A stretch of DNA of 55,569 bases from Fimenecus sp036652055 (GTDB taxonomy: Bacteria; Bacillota; Clostridia; Oscillospirales; Acutalibacteraceae): contig JAVVWP010000011.1 in NCBI GenBank assembly GCA_036652055.1, positions 1 to 55,569 of the forward strand, in the 5' to 3' direction. Below, piece after piece: positions 16,254-24,836 of the stretch. The number at the start of each line of letters is the position of its first letter. Position 1 is the first letter of the stretch. The notes below the pieces were generated by a model. It was not told where the DNA came from, did no database searches, and was given only the letters and a program-made list of their open reading frames with translations. Both the position numbers and the translations under genes were made by a program.

Positions 16254-17401
16254 TGGTTTATTTTGATAATGCAGCAACAACCTTTCCAAAGCCATATATG
16301 GTTCAAAAAGCAATGAATGAGGCAATGCAAAAATATTGTGCCAATCCTGGGCGTGGCGGACATACTATGGCTTATAATACTGCCGAAAAAATTTTTGAAA
16401 GCAGAAAAAAAGTTGCCAGCCTTTTATCAGTCCCAAGCATTGAAAACATTATTTTTACAAACAACTGCACAATGTCCCTAAATTATGTAATTAAAGGGCT
16501 TGCCCAAAAAGGTGGACATTTTATATGCTCTTCGCTTGAGCATAATGCTGTTGCAAGACCTCTTGAAGCGTTAAAACAGCAAAATATTTGCACTTATGAT
16601 ATAGCAAAAGTAGAAAAATCAAGCGAAGAAACAGTCAAAAATTTCAAAAAGCTTATAAATGATAATACCATTGCAATAATTTCTACTGCTGCCTCAAATG
16701 TGTTTGGAAAAATAATGCCAATAAAAGAGCTATCTCAGTTGGCTCATCAAAATGGATTGTTGTTTGTGGTTGATGCTGCACAAACTGCGGGGATTATACC
16801 GCTTGACTGCACAAATGATAATATTGACTTTTTATGCGCACCAGGTCATAAAGGACTTTATGGACCTATGGGTACAGGCATATTAGCAGTAAATTGCAGT
16901 AAAAAGTTAAATACAATAATTGAGGGCGGAACAGGGAATTTCTCTGCAATTTTATCACAGCCAAAAGAATATCCAGAAAGGCTTGAAAGCGGAACTTTAA
17001 ATGTGCCGGGGATATTAGGTCTATCTGCTGGCGTCGATTTTGTTATGGCAAAAACGGTTAATAAAATTTATAAACACGAGCAAGAAATAATAACTCATAT
17101 ATATGATTATTTATCAGAAATGAAAGATGTTATTTTATATACAAACCCAAAAAGCAGCGTTGAAAGTTTTGTGCCTTTGCTGTCATTTAATGTAAAAGGG
17201 CTTCACAGTGAAGAAACAGCCGAAAAGCTTTCAGCATCTGGAGTTGCAGTGCGAGCAGGCTTTCATTGTGCAGCGTTTGCACACAAATCTTATGGCACAA
17301 TGGATAGTGGAACGGTAAGAATTTGCCCTTCAGCTTTCACAGATATAAAGGATATGAATTTATTGTTAAATTCTATAAGAAAAATTGCAAAAGATAAATG
17401 A
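16250..17401 (+). CDS. Cysteine desulfurase-like class V aminotransferase
   Basis: Encodes about 383 residues; ATGs at 16250 and 16253 are both plausible, and the family-typical start is MVYFDNAATTFPKP. It is a pyridoxal-phosphate enzyme: EHNAV (His98), DAAQTAG with the cofactor-binding Asp, and PGHKG with Schiff-base Lys201. A C-terminal GFHCAAFAH places the persulfide Cys at 340, as in SufS-type (group II) desulfurases. It therefore probably takes sulfur, or selenium, from cysteine or selenocysteine. The pairing with DUF3343 rather than with sufC/B/D/U suggests a dedicated transfer route instead of general Fe-S assembly. Confidence 0.85.
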   Translation: MMVYFDNAATTFPKPYMVQKAMNEAMQKYCANPGRGGHTMAYNTAEKIFESRKKVASLLSVPSIENIIFTNNCTMSLNYVIKGLAQKGGHFICSSLEHNAVARPLEALKQQNICTYDIAKVEKSSEETVKNFKKLINDNTIAIISTAASNVFGKIMPIKELSQLAHQNGLLFVVDAAQTAGIIPLDCTNDNIDFLCAPGHKGLYGPMGTGILAVNCSKKLNTIIEGGTGNFSAILSQPKEYPERLESGTLNVPGILGLSAGVDFVMAKTVNKIYKHEQEIITHIYDYLSEMKDVILYTNPKSSVESFVPLLSFNVKGLHSEETAEKLSASGVAVRAGFHCAAFAHKSYGTMDSGTVRICPSAFTDIKDMNLLLNSIRKIAKDK

Positions 17402-17413
17402 TTGTGGTACAAT
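17385..17413 (+). promoter_or_regulatory. Sigma-A-like promoter for the cdaA operon
   Basis: TTGCAA (17385-17390, inside the end of the desulfurase gene) and TACAAT (17408-17413) are 17 bases apart. The resulting leader before cdaA is about 120 bases; I see no recognised riboswitch in it. Confidence 0.6.
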
Positions 17414-17540
17414 ATATTGTAATTGATTTGCGTTTTGGCTAATGTCAACTAAGCACGATATGCTTTTAAAAGGTTGGCTTCTAATAGCTTTACAGCAAAC
17501 AATGCAATATGTTGTATTTTTTATGAAATAAGGTGCTGAT

Positions 17541-18428
17541 ATGTTATATCTCCTCAGTCTACGAGATACTTTTTCTGAAATTGGAAAAGCTGTTTTTAGT
17601 TTTAACAGTATTTCCGATATTCTTGATGTTTTGCTTGTTGCATTTGTAATATATTCAGCTATAAAGTTAATTCGTGAAACAAGAGCAATCCAATTAGCTA
17701 AAGGCTTTGTGCTATTAATGGTGCTGTATGCTATCGTTTCTTTGCTTGATATGCGGGCAAGCTCCTATATGTTTACTATGGTTTTTTCAAATCTATTGGT
17801 TGTTCTTATTATCATTTTCACGCCCGAAATACGCCACGCTCTTGAAAGTGTTGGTAGAAGTTCGGTTTCAAATTTCACCTTTTTTGGAATAAGAAGCAGT
17901 GAAGAAGATAAAAAACAAGATATTCTCAAAAGTATGGTTAATGCAGTCTGTAAGGCAAGCTCTGATTTAAGCGATAAAAAAATAGGCGCATTGATGGTTT
18001 TTGAAAAAGAAACAATACTCGGTGAAATTATAAATACAGGCACTAAAATTGATGCTGTCGTAACCTCTGAAATCATAGGAAATATATTTTTCCCAAAAGC
18101 ACCGCTTCATGATGGTGCAGCGGTCATTCGTGATGGCAGAATTTGTGCAGCAGGGTGTATTTTACCTCTAACAAGTAAAAATATAAGCAGCGAGCTTGGT
18201 ACACGCCATAGGGCATCTATTGGAATGAGTGAACAGAGCGATGCTGTTATTGTTGTAATTTCAGAAGAAACAGGTGCAATTTCAGTTGCATATAAAAGTT
18301 CTTTAAAGCGTGATATTTCAGATGGTGATTTAAGAGAAATATTAATGGAACACTTCATTAAAAAAGAAGAGAAGGACGAGCATAAGCTTAAAAAGATGTT
18401 CAGGGGGTTCCATAAAGATGAAAAATAA
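17541..18428 (+). CDS. cdaA: Diadenylate cyclase CdaA
   Basis: Encodes 295 residues. Three transmembrane helices (about 29-45, 52-70 and 78-95) precede a DAC domain with the catalytic HDGAAVIRDG (Asp-Gly-Ala 191-193) and TRHRASIG (Arg-His-Arg 222-224). The enzyme makes cyclic di-AMP from two ATP and controls potassium and wall homeostasis. The C-terminal tail is Lys/Glu-rich. AAGGTG precedes the ATG. The gene overlaps cdaR by 11 bases, the standard arrangement; glmM, the usual third member, is 10 kb away on the other strand. Confidence 0.95.
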   Translation: MLYLLSLRDTFSEIGKAVFSFNSISDILDVLLVAFVIYSAIKLIRETRAIQLAKGFVLLMVLYAIVSLLDMRASSYMFTMVFSNLLVVLIIIFTPEIRHALESVGRSSVSNFTFFGIRSSEEDKKQDILKSMVNAVCKASSDLSDKKIGALMVFEKETILGEIINTGTKIDAVVTSEIIGNIFFPKAPLHDGAAVIRDGRICAAGCILPLTSKNISSELGTRHRASIGMSEQSDAVIVVISEETGAISVAYKSSLKRDISDGDLREILMEHFIKKEEKDEHKLKKMFRGFHKDEK

Positions 18429-19710
18429 AACTAAAAGAGAAGTTACTGGCGGAATAACAGGTCTGCTTTATAACAATAAAATAGTAATGTTATTTTCAAT
18501 AATTATGGCCTTTGGAATTTGGATTTGGGTATCAATTGAAAAAAGTCCTGAAATTGAAACAACAGTTATGTCAGTTCCTGTTCAGATTGATTTAGAAAAT
18601 AGTGTTCCCTCGCAGCTTAATTTAAAAATATTTGGCAAATCCGACTTTTCAGTCGATGTTACAGTTAAAGGCAAAAAATTTATTGTTTCAACTCTTAATG
18701 CAGAAGATTTTGTTGTTACAGCAGTTACTAATTATGTTGATTCTGCTGGAAATAAATCTTTACTTGTCAGAGCGACCACTCAAAAATCAAATGCTGATTT
18801 TGAAATTGTGGGGCTTTCCCAAAACTATATAGAAGTATATTTTGACAATTTAAAAGAAACGGAATTTGCAATCGAATCAAAGGTTGCCTCCGAAAAGCCT
18901 GTCATTGACGATTGTATTTTAGGAAATATTGTGTTTTCTAAATCAACTGTTTCTGTCAGTGGCCCTGCGACCGAAATCAACAAAATAACAGGAGTGGTTG
19001 CAGAAACCGAAATAGCTGAACCGCTTGCTGCTACAAAAACAATTACGCCGACAATAACTTTAAAAGGCGCGCCCATTGAAGAACTTTCAAATGTTAAGAT
19101 TATAACAGGCGATACCCCAATTACAATGACTTTGCCTGTGCTTAAAAAAGTTGAGCTTCCTACGAGCGTTGCGTTTAAAAATGCCCCTGCTGGGTTTGTA
19201 AACAACAATAGTTTTTATTCAGTTTATCCATCAAAGGTTCAAGCGGCAGTGCCAATTGAAAAAATTGACGAGATTAAAAGCATAGTAATAGGAACAATTG
19301 ATTTTTCAGATGTAGACAAGGGAAACAATACCTTTAATATGAAAACCTCTGAAATTACTGATCATATTATACTTGATAAAACGATTAAAACCTTTAAGGT
19401 GACGCTTAATATGTCTGGTTATACTTCGGCTGAATATTCAATACCAATTTCAAATATAGCAATCATAGGTCAAAACGGTGCATATAATTCTACAACCGTT
19501 TTAAAAGGGCCTTTATCAGTTAAGCTAATAGGTCCGCAGGAGGTTATTGCATCACTCAAGAACGAATTAATATATGCTGAAATAGATTTAAGCAATTATC
19601 CTGTTACTGCCGGAGTGCAAAATGTACCTGCCCATATTGTTGTTAAAGAGCAAAATACTTGTTGGGCAAATGGTGTTTATAATATTCAAATAAGTTCAGT
19701 GGCAAAATAA
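18418..19710 (+). CDS. cdaR: CdaA regulator, YbbR-domain protein
   Basis: Encodes 430 residues: a basic N-terminus, one membrane span at about 22-40 (LFSIIMAFGIWIWVSIE), then an extracytoplasmic region of repeated YbbR domains (segments around 45-130, 135-225, 230-320 and 330-425, each rich in V/T/I strands and ending in LKGAPIEEL- or LIGPQEV-like turns). CdaR binds and modulates CdaA in Bacillus and Listeria. Start overlaps cdaA, with GGGGG ten bases upstream. The product acts at the outer face of the membrane in the cyclic di-AMP pathway. Confidence 0.9.
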   Translation: MKNKTKREVTGGITGLLYNNKIVMLFSIIMAFGIWIWVSIEKSPEIETTVMSVPVQIDLENSVPSQLNLKIFGKSDFSVDVTVKGKKFIVSTLNAEDFVVTAVTNYVDSAGNKSLLVRATTQKSNADFEIVGLSQNYIEVYFDNLKETEFAIESKVASEKPVIDDCILGNIVFSKSTVSVSGPATEINKITGVVAETEIAEPLAATKTITPTITLKGAPIEELSNVKIITGDTPITMTLPVLKKVELPTSVAFKNAPAGFVNNNSFYSVYPSKVQAAVPIEKIDEIKSIVIGTIDFSDVDKGNNTFNMKTSEITDHIILDKTIKTFKVTLNMSGYTSAEYSIPISNIAIIGQNGAYNSTTVLKGPLSVKLIGPQEVIASLKNELIYAEIDLSNYPVTAGVQNVPAHIVVKEQNTCWANGVYNIQISSVAK

Positions 19711-19731
19711 ATTGGTAAAAGGTGAAAAATA

Positions 19732-20712
19732 TTGAGTAATAATAAAAAGAAAACAGCTTCTGTTGGCGGTCAAGCTTTAATAGAAGGAATTATGATGAGA
19801 GGCCCAAAGGGTGCGGCTCTTTCTGTTAGGCTTCCAAACGGTGAAATTGAAACTGAGTTTAAAGATATTAAGCCGTGGAGAGATAAAAACAAGTTTTTCG
19901 CAATCCCATTAATAAGAGGAATTGTTGGCTTTGTTGAGTCGCTCGTTACAGGCTATAAATATTTAATGGAGTCTGCTGAAAAGTCAACTATGGGCATTGA
20001 AGATGACGAAGAAGATATGTCTAAATTCGACAAGTGGATTAACGACCATTTTGGCGAAAAAATGATGACTATTATAGGCGTTGTAGCTGCTGTTTTAGGC
20101 TTTGCTTTGGCGTTTGTATTGTTTATGTATCTGCCGACCTTATTAGTAGATTTATTTGACAAATACATAACAAAAGATGCACTTTTAAAATTCCATCCGC
20201 TGTTTGAGGGAATAATAAGAATGGTGATTTTTGTTGCATACTTAGCTCTCGTATCAATGATGAAAGATATTAAACGAGTATTTATGTATCACGGAGCAGA
20301 GCATAAATCAATCTTTTGCTATGAAAACGGATTGCCACTAACTGTTGAAAATGTTAGAAAGCAAAAAAGATTTCACCCAAGATGTGGAACAAGCTTTATG
20401 TTTGTTATGATTATTTTAAGTGTTATCTTATCATCTGCACTTGTTTTGATTTTTCCATCTCTTTTAGAAATAAACAGAATAATTTGGATAACAATAAAAA
20501 TTCTTGTTATGCCAGTTGTTATGGGAATTGGCTATGAATTCATCAGATATGCAGGTAAGCACGACAACTTATTGGTTAAAATCCTTGCAGCACCTGGGCT
20601 GTGGATGCAAAGAATTACAACTAAAGAGCCAACCGATGATATTATTGAAGTCGGTATTGAATCACTAAAGGCTGTTTTAGATGACGAAGACGAGGGCAAA
20701 AAATCAGAATGA
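19732..20712 (+). CDS. yqhQ: DUF1385 (YqhQ-like) membrane protein
   Basis: Encodes 326 residues from TTG behind AAAAGGTG. The N-terminal cytoplasmic part has the family signature VGGQALIEGIMMRGP and PLIRGIVGFVESL. Membrane spans lie at about 113-137, 162-177, 221-241 and 249-268, and the conserved MYHGAEHKSIFCYE (His187, His191) and RFHPRCGTSF motifs sit between them. The His and Cys residues look like a metal or cofactor site, but the function of DUF1385 is not established. It precedes prmC with a four-base overlap; DUF1385 followed by prmC is a common order in Clostridia, near prfA in many genomes. Confidence 0.88.
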   Translation: MSNNKKKTASVGGQALIEGIMMRGPKGAALSVRLPNGEIETEFKDIKPWRDKNKFFAIPLIRGIVGFVESLVTGYKYLMESAEKSTMGIEDDEEDMSKFDKWINDHFGEKMMTIIGVVAAVLGFALAFVLFMYLPTLLVDLFDKYITKDALLKFHPLFEGIIRMVIFVAYLALVSMMKDIKRVFMYHGAEHKSIFCYENGLPLTVENVRKQKRFHPRCGTSFMFVMIILSVILSSALVLIFPSLLEINRIIWITIKILVMPVVMGIGYEFIRYAGKHDNLLVKILAAPGLWMQRITTKEPTDDIIEVGIESLKAVLDDEDEGKKSE

Positions 20713-21548
20713 CAGTTAATGAAGCATATCAGTTAGCAAAAGGAAAGCTAAAAAATGCAGATATTGAAGACTTTTGCTTTGATTGTGAATGTATTTTTGA
20801 AAAGGCAACAGGATTTAAGAGAAATAAACGAATTTTAAATTCACAGCAGAGCCTTTCAAATGAAAGCACTCAAAAATTATTTGAAATGATACAAAGGCGA
20901 ATAGATTTAGAACCGCTTCAATATATTATAGGCGAATGGGATTTTATGGATTTAACCTTTAATGTCGGCAAAGGGGTTTTAATTCCAAGACCTGAAACTG
21001 AAATTTTAGTTGACTTAGCAGATGAATTGCTACGCCAAACAAGCGAAAAAGTTGTTTATGATTTATGTGCAGGAACGGGCTGTGTAGGGCTTACAATAGC
21101 AAAGCATAATCCAAACGCTAAAGTGTATTTATTTGAAAAATATGAAAATGCACTAAGATATGCAAATGAAAATCTTGATAATTTAAAGCTTTCAAATGCA
21201 AAGGTTATTAAGTGCGACATATTAGATGGGCCTTTCGAGGATTTACAAAAACCCGATATAATTATTTCAAATCCTCCGTATATTAAATCAGATGAGATTA
21301 AAAATCTTCAAATCGAAGTTAAAAATGAACCGCTGACCGCTTTAGATGGCGGAATGGATGGGCTACATTTCTATAAAGCAATAAAAGAAAAATGGGCATC
21401 ACTGCTCAAAAATGATGGAATTTTAATATTTGAATGTGGCGATGGGCAATCTAAAGACATATTATCTATTTTTAAAGGTATTTCAAAAGAAGAAAAGGTC
21501 ATATATGATTTTAATAATATTGACAGAGTAGTGCAAATAAAGGTATAA
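20709..21548 (+). CDS. prmC: Peptide-chain release factor N5-glutamine methyltransferase
   Basis: Encodes 279 residues that methylate the GGQ glutamine of release factors RF1 and RF2. The N-terminal helical domain (about 1-75) binds the factor; the methyltransferase domain shows LIPRPETEILVD, the S-adenosylmethionine loop DLCAGTGCVGL and the catalytic ISNPPYI motif (NPPY 188-191). The ATG overlaps the DUF1385 stop (ATGA), so the two are coupled. prfA itself, often adjacent, is not in this window. Confidence 0.94.
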   Translation: MTVNEAYQLAKGKLKNADIEDFCFDCECIFEKATGFKRNKRILNSQQSLSNESTQKLFEMIQRRIDLEPLQYIIGEWDFMDLTFNVGKGVLIPRPETEILVDLADELLRQTSEKVVYDLCAGTGCVGLTIAKHNPNAKVYLFEKYENALRYANENLDNLKLSNAKVIKCDILDGPFEDLQKPDIIISNPPYIKSDEIKNLQIEVKNEPLTALDGGMDGLHFYKAIKEKWASLLKNDGILIFECGDGQSKDILSIFKGISKEEKVIYDFNNIDRVVQIKV

Positions 21549-21601
21549 TATTCTATCGTATTTTAAAAATTCAATATCTATATATTTTTAGGAGAATTTC
21601 A

Positions 21602-22276
21602 ATGCTTTTTAACATTTTAAGAGGTGGTTTCTCACCAATTCAAATAATCACAAGCTTGTTTGCTGTTGCATTTGTTGTTTTTTGTACATTACCTGTGCAT
21701 GAATATGCTCATGCGTTAGTAGCTACAAAATTAGGTGATGATACACCGAGGCTTTCAGGCAGACTTACACTAAGCCCTATGGCTCATATTGATCCAATAG
21801 GTGCGATTATGATATTGCTTATTGGTTTTGGATATGCAAAGCCTGTAAATGTAAATCCACGCAACTTTAAAAATCCAAAGGTCGGAATGGCAATTACAGC
21901 ACTGGCAGGTCCAATCGCAAACCTTCTTATGTCATTTGTTTTTATGTTTTTAATGTATTTGTGTGCATTTCTATTACCTCAAAACCTTGTTGTTAGTGCA
22001 ATAATCTCATTCTTTAACTTTGCAGCACTAATAAACATCGGCTTGGCTGTTTTCAATTTAATTCCAATTCCTCCTCTTGACGGTTCAAGAGTTTTACAGC
22101 TTTTAATACCTGATAAGTATTATTATAAATTTATGCAATACGAAAGATACATCATTTTAGTAGTGTTTGGTCTTATAATATTCGGAGTTTTAGACAAACC
22201 GCTTAATTTCTTCCAAATGGCAATATACAACAGTATGGAATTTATCTTTTCATCAATATTCGGCTTGTTTTCATAA
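21602..22276 (+). CDS. Site-2 protease family (M50) membrane metalloprotease
   Basis: Encodes 224 residues with about five hydrophobic spans. The zinc site is HEYAH (His33, Glu34, His37) inside the first span, and the third ligand comes from the NLIPIPPLDGSRV segment near 155. The family cuts substrates within the membrane; this short, PDZ-less form resembles the YwhC/rhomboid-distant group whose substrates are unknown. SD TAGGAG is present. It lies between prmC and scpA, an order seen in other Clostridia. SpoIVFB, the sporulation relative, is longer and has a CBS domain, so I do not use that name. Confidence 0.85.
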   Translation: MLFNILRGGFSPIQIITSLFAVAFVVFCTLPVHEYAHALVATKLGDDTPRLSGRLTLSPMAHIDPIGAIMILLIGFGYAKPVNVNPRNFKNPKVGMAITALAGPIANLLMSFVFMFLMYLCAFLLPQNLVVSAIISFFNFAALINIGLAVFNLIPIPPLDGSRVLQLLIPDKYYYKFMQYERYIILVVFGLIIFGVLDKPLNFFQMAIYNSMEFIFSSIFGLFS

Positions 22277-22305
22277 AGCCAATTTAATTTAAAAGGAATG
22301 CTTGA

Positions 22306-23046
22306 ATGGAACAAATATCATATAAATTAGAGGTCTTTGAAGGTCCAATGGATCTGCTACTGCACCTTATTTCAAAGCACAAACTTAATATATATGATAT
22401 ACCGATAGCTTTGCTTGTTGAGCAGTATATTGATTATGTTAAACAAATGCAAAATGAAGATATGTATGTTGCAAGCGAGTTTTTAGAAATGGCTGCAAGG
22501 CTTGTTTATATAAAAACTGTTTCTCTGCTTCCTGTTTATGATGAAATTGATGACCTTAAAAAAGAGCTTACGGGTGAGCTGCTTGAATATCGTGACTGTC
22601 AACTTATGGCAGGCAAGCTTTCCTTGCAAACTGATGGATTTAACCATTTTGTGCGTGAACCAATTGAATTTGATGTTGACAATACATATACAAGATTTCA
22701 CGATACAAGCGAAATCTTAAAAGCTTATCTTAATGCAGCAGGCAGAAAGCTTAGAAATTTGCCCGTGCCAATCGAAGCATTTAAAGGAATTATTTCAACT
22801 AAAATTGTTTCCGTAGGTTCTAAAATCAAGTTCATTTTCAAAAGATTATCAGCTACTGGCAAAAAGCAGGATTTTAATTCTTTGTTTTCTGAGTCAAGCT
22901 CTCGTTCTGATATGGTTGCTACATTTTTAGCGGTCTTAGAACTTGCAAAGGTTAAAAAAGTCAAGCTTTATGGTGATGGCGATGAAACACAAATCGAGCT
23001 TATTGCATCTGATTTCAATGAAATGTCCTCAGAGGAATGGGAGTAA
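22306..23046 (+). CDS. scpA: Segregation and condensation protein A
   Basis: Encodes 246 residues, the kleisin that bridges the SMC dimer heads. The N-terminus YKLEVFEGPMDLLLHLISKHKLNIYDIPI is diagnostic, followed by the helix that binds the SMC neck, and the C-terminal winged helix closes with LAVLELAKVKKVKLYGDG. SD AAAAGGAA precedes the ATG. It is followed three bases later by scpB, its constant partner, so the SMC-ScpAB condensin for chromosome segregation is assembled from this operon. Confidence 0.95.
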   Translation: MEQISYKLEVFEGPMDLLLHLISKHKLNIYDIPIALLVEQYIDYVKQMQNEDMYVASEFLEMAARLVYIKTVSLLPVYDEIDDLKKELTGELLEYRDCQLMAGKLSLQTDGFNHFVREPIEFDVDNTYTRFHDTSEILKAYLNAAGRKLRNLPVPIEAFKGIISTKIVSVGSKIKFIFKRLSATGKKQDFNSLFSESSSRSDMVATFLAVLELAKVKKVKLYGDGDETQIELIASDFNEMSSEEWE

Positions 23047-23049
23047 TAT

Positions 23050-23628
23050 ATGGTAAATGCAAAAAAATTACAAGCGGCAGCTGAAGCAGTTTTGTTCGCA
23101 GCAGGCGAGCCACTTGAATTAATTAGAATTTCACAAGCACTTGAAATAGATGATGAGTCAGCAGAGCAGGTATTGATGAATTTGTCAGCTCAGCTTGATG
23201 AAAAAGATAGCGGAATATGCCTTTTAAGGCTAAACGATAAATATCAGCTTACAACACGAACAGAATTTGCAGAGCAGGTTAGAACGGTGTTAGAGGTTAA
23301 ACGAAATACACCGCTTTCGCAAGCAGCATTTGAAGTATTAGCTGTTATTGCATACAATCAGCCAGTCACAAAGTCGTTTATTGAACAGGTAAGAGGTGTC
23401 GACTGTTCGGGCGTTGTTGCAACGCTATGCCAAAAAAAGTTGGTAGAAGAAAAGGGCAGGCTTGAGCTTCCTGGCAGACCGCTTGTTTATGGAACAACCC
23501 CTGAATTTTTAAGGTGCTTTGGTGTATCGTCGCTTGATGAGCTTCCCGAACTTCCTACACACAGCGAAGAAATAGAAAGCTTAATATCAACCGATACAGA
23601 AGAAATCAAGTCAAATAGTGAAGAATAA
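23050..23628 (+). CDS. scpB: Segregation and condensation protein B
   Basis: Encodes 192 residues with tandem winged-helix domains: KLQAAAEAVLFAAGEPLELIRI opens the first, and LEVLAVIAYNQPVTKSFIEQVRGV-type sequence (about 93-118) the second, with GRPLVYGTTPEFLRCFG near the end. ScpB dimers bind ScpA in the SMC complex. The acidic tail after 170 is variable. The gene is three bases behind scpA and is translated from a weak SD-like GGAATGGGAG in the scpA end. Confidence 0.95.
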   Translation: MVNAKKLQAAAEAVLFAAGEPLELIRISQALEIDDESAEQVLMNLSAQLDEKDSGICLLRLNDKYQLTTRTEFAEQVRTVLEVKRNTPLSQAAFEVLAVIAYNQPVTKSFIEQVRGVDCSGVVATLCQKKLVEEKGRLELPGRPLVYGTTPEFLRCFGVSSLDELPELPTHSEEIESLISTDTEEIKSNSEE

Positions 23629-23648
23629 TTTTTTATGGAGGTGCCGCT

Positions 23649-24326
23649 TTGATTGCTCTTTATATTCTTTTAGGAATAGTAATTCTTATCATAGCTATTT
23701 TAAGCATAAAAATAAGAATTGATGCTGAATATATTGATGATTTTCAAATGGTAGTTAAATGGTTATTTTTGAAATTTAAAATTTATCCGCTTCCTCCTAA
23801 AAAAGAAAAACCGCAAAAAGAAGAAATCCCAAAAGAAGAAAAGCAAGAAGCACCCGTAGAAGAAAAACCAAAAAAGCCAAACATATTTATGACATTCTAT
23901 CAAAATCAAGGCTATGAAGGTGTTATAAAACTTTTAAAAGATAGTGTAGATGCCCTCGGTAGCTTAATGAAAAGCATTAAAAAGCATTTCATAATAGATG
24001 AGCTGTTTTTATGGATAACTGTTTCACGAAATCACGATGCAGCGGCTACGGCAATAGATTATGGAAATGTATGCCAAGATGTTTTTCCAGCACTCGGATT
24101 TATTTGTTCTAATTTCAAAGTCAAAAAATATGATGCCGAAGTAGAACCCGATTTCATCGGAACTTTCAGTAGCGCTCAGTTTGCAACAGCATTTTCTATA
24201 AGACCAATTTTTTTAATAGGTGCAGGGATAGCACTCGTATTCAGGCTATTATTTAAGGTAGTTTTCAAATTACTTTTCCCAAAAAAGCAAAAAAGTAATG
24301 AAAATATAGATTTACAAAATACATAA
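23649..24326 (+). CDS. DUF2953 membrane protein (YtfI-like)
   Basis: Encodes 225 residues from TTG five bases behind GGAGGTG. A membrane span covers residues 3-19; residues 50-78 are a Lys/Glu/Pro-rich linker; a helical region and a DUF2953-like segment (VDALGSLMKSIKKHFIIDELFLWITVS, DHDAAATAI-like NHDAAATAIDYG) follow; a second hydrophobic stretch is at 188-212. In Bacillus the equivalent ytfI sits beside ytfJ (gerW), exactly as here, so a sporulation or germination role is inferred. The biochemical role is unknown. Confidence 0.78.
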   Translation: MIALYILLGIVILIIAILSIKIRIDAEYIDDFQMVVKWLFLKFKIYPLPPKKEKPQKEEIPKEEKQEAPVEEKPKKPNIFMTFYQNQGYEGVIKLLKDSVDALGSLMKSIKKHFIIDELFLWITVSRNHDAAATAIDYGNVCQDVFPALGFICSNFKVKKYDAEVEPDFIGTFSSAQFATAFSIRPIFLIGAGIALVFRLLFKVVFKLLFPKKQKSNENIDLQNT

Positions 24327-24338
24327 GGCGGTGTTTTT

Positions 24339-24776
24339 ATGAAAGAGCAATCAGCAGCAGGCATTCTTGAAACAACAATCGAAAAAGTTAAGGACCTTGT
24401 TAATGTCAGCACTATCATAGGCGAACCAATGATAGTTGATTCAAGTATTACAATTATCCCTGTGTCAAAGGTTACATATGGATTTGCATCAGGCGGTTCT
24501 GATTTCCCTTCAAAGTCAAACAAAGAAGTTTTCGGCGGTGGCGGTGGAGCAGGTGTTACTATTACTCCTGTTGCATTTTTAGTTATTTCAGATGGCGAAG
24601 TTACAATCAAACACATTACTGCATTTGATAATGCGGCTGAAAGAGTTGTAAACCTTGTTCCTGAAATGTTTGACAAAGTAACAAGTGTTGTCAATAAAGC
24701 TAAAAAAGAAAAGACAAAAGCTGAAGCAGAAATAGTAGATGAAGCATTTGTTTCTGTAACCGCAGAAGAAGAATAA
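24339..24776 (+). CDS. ytfJ: GerW/YtfJ family sporulation protein
   Basis: Encodes 145 residues. VSTIIGEPMIVDSSITIIPVSKVTYGFASGG and the glycine run GGGGGAGVTITPVAFLVI are the family signature. In Bacillus subtilis YtfJ/GerW is made in the forespore and is needed for germination in response to L-alanine. The acidic, Lys-rich tail after 118 varies. It follows the DUF2953 gene as in other spore formers and precedes the dacF-like gene, so the three genes form a sporulation-linked block behind scpAB. Confidence 0.9.
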   Translation: MKEQSAAGILETTIEKVKDLVNVSTIIGEPMIVDSSITIIPVSKVTYGFASGGSDFPSKSNKEVFGGGGGAGVTITPVAFLVISDGEVTIKHITAFDNAAERVVNLVPEMFDKVTSVVNKAKKEKTKAEAEIVDEAFVSVTAEEE

Positions 24777-24801
24777 AAATTTATCATTAATAATTAGTCA
24801 T

Positions 24802-24831
24802 CCGCCTGCATATTTTTAAAATGGCAGGTGG
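24802..24831 (+). promoter_or_regulatory. Hairpin masking the SD of the dacF-like gene
   Basis: CCGCCTGC (24802-24809) pairs with GCAGGTGG (24824-24831) with one G-T pair, and the loop can extend the stem with ATTTT/AAAAT. The right arm is the AGGTGG SD of the following TTG start. No U-run follows. This is the second such SD-masking hairpin in the window. Confidence 0.55.
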
Positions 24832-24836
24832 TTGAT

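Noticed and set aside
17414..17540. Leader of cdaA considered as a riboswitch
   Set aside because: No match to conserved cores I know (including the ydaO/yuaA c-di-AMP type); only short, unstable stems.
24176..24787. A 203-codon frame on the minus strand
   Set aside because: It lies fully antisense to the DUF2953 and gerW genes, which have clear family signatures and SDs; its Ser/Thr-rich sequence is a shadow of the gerW codons.
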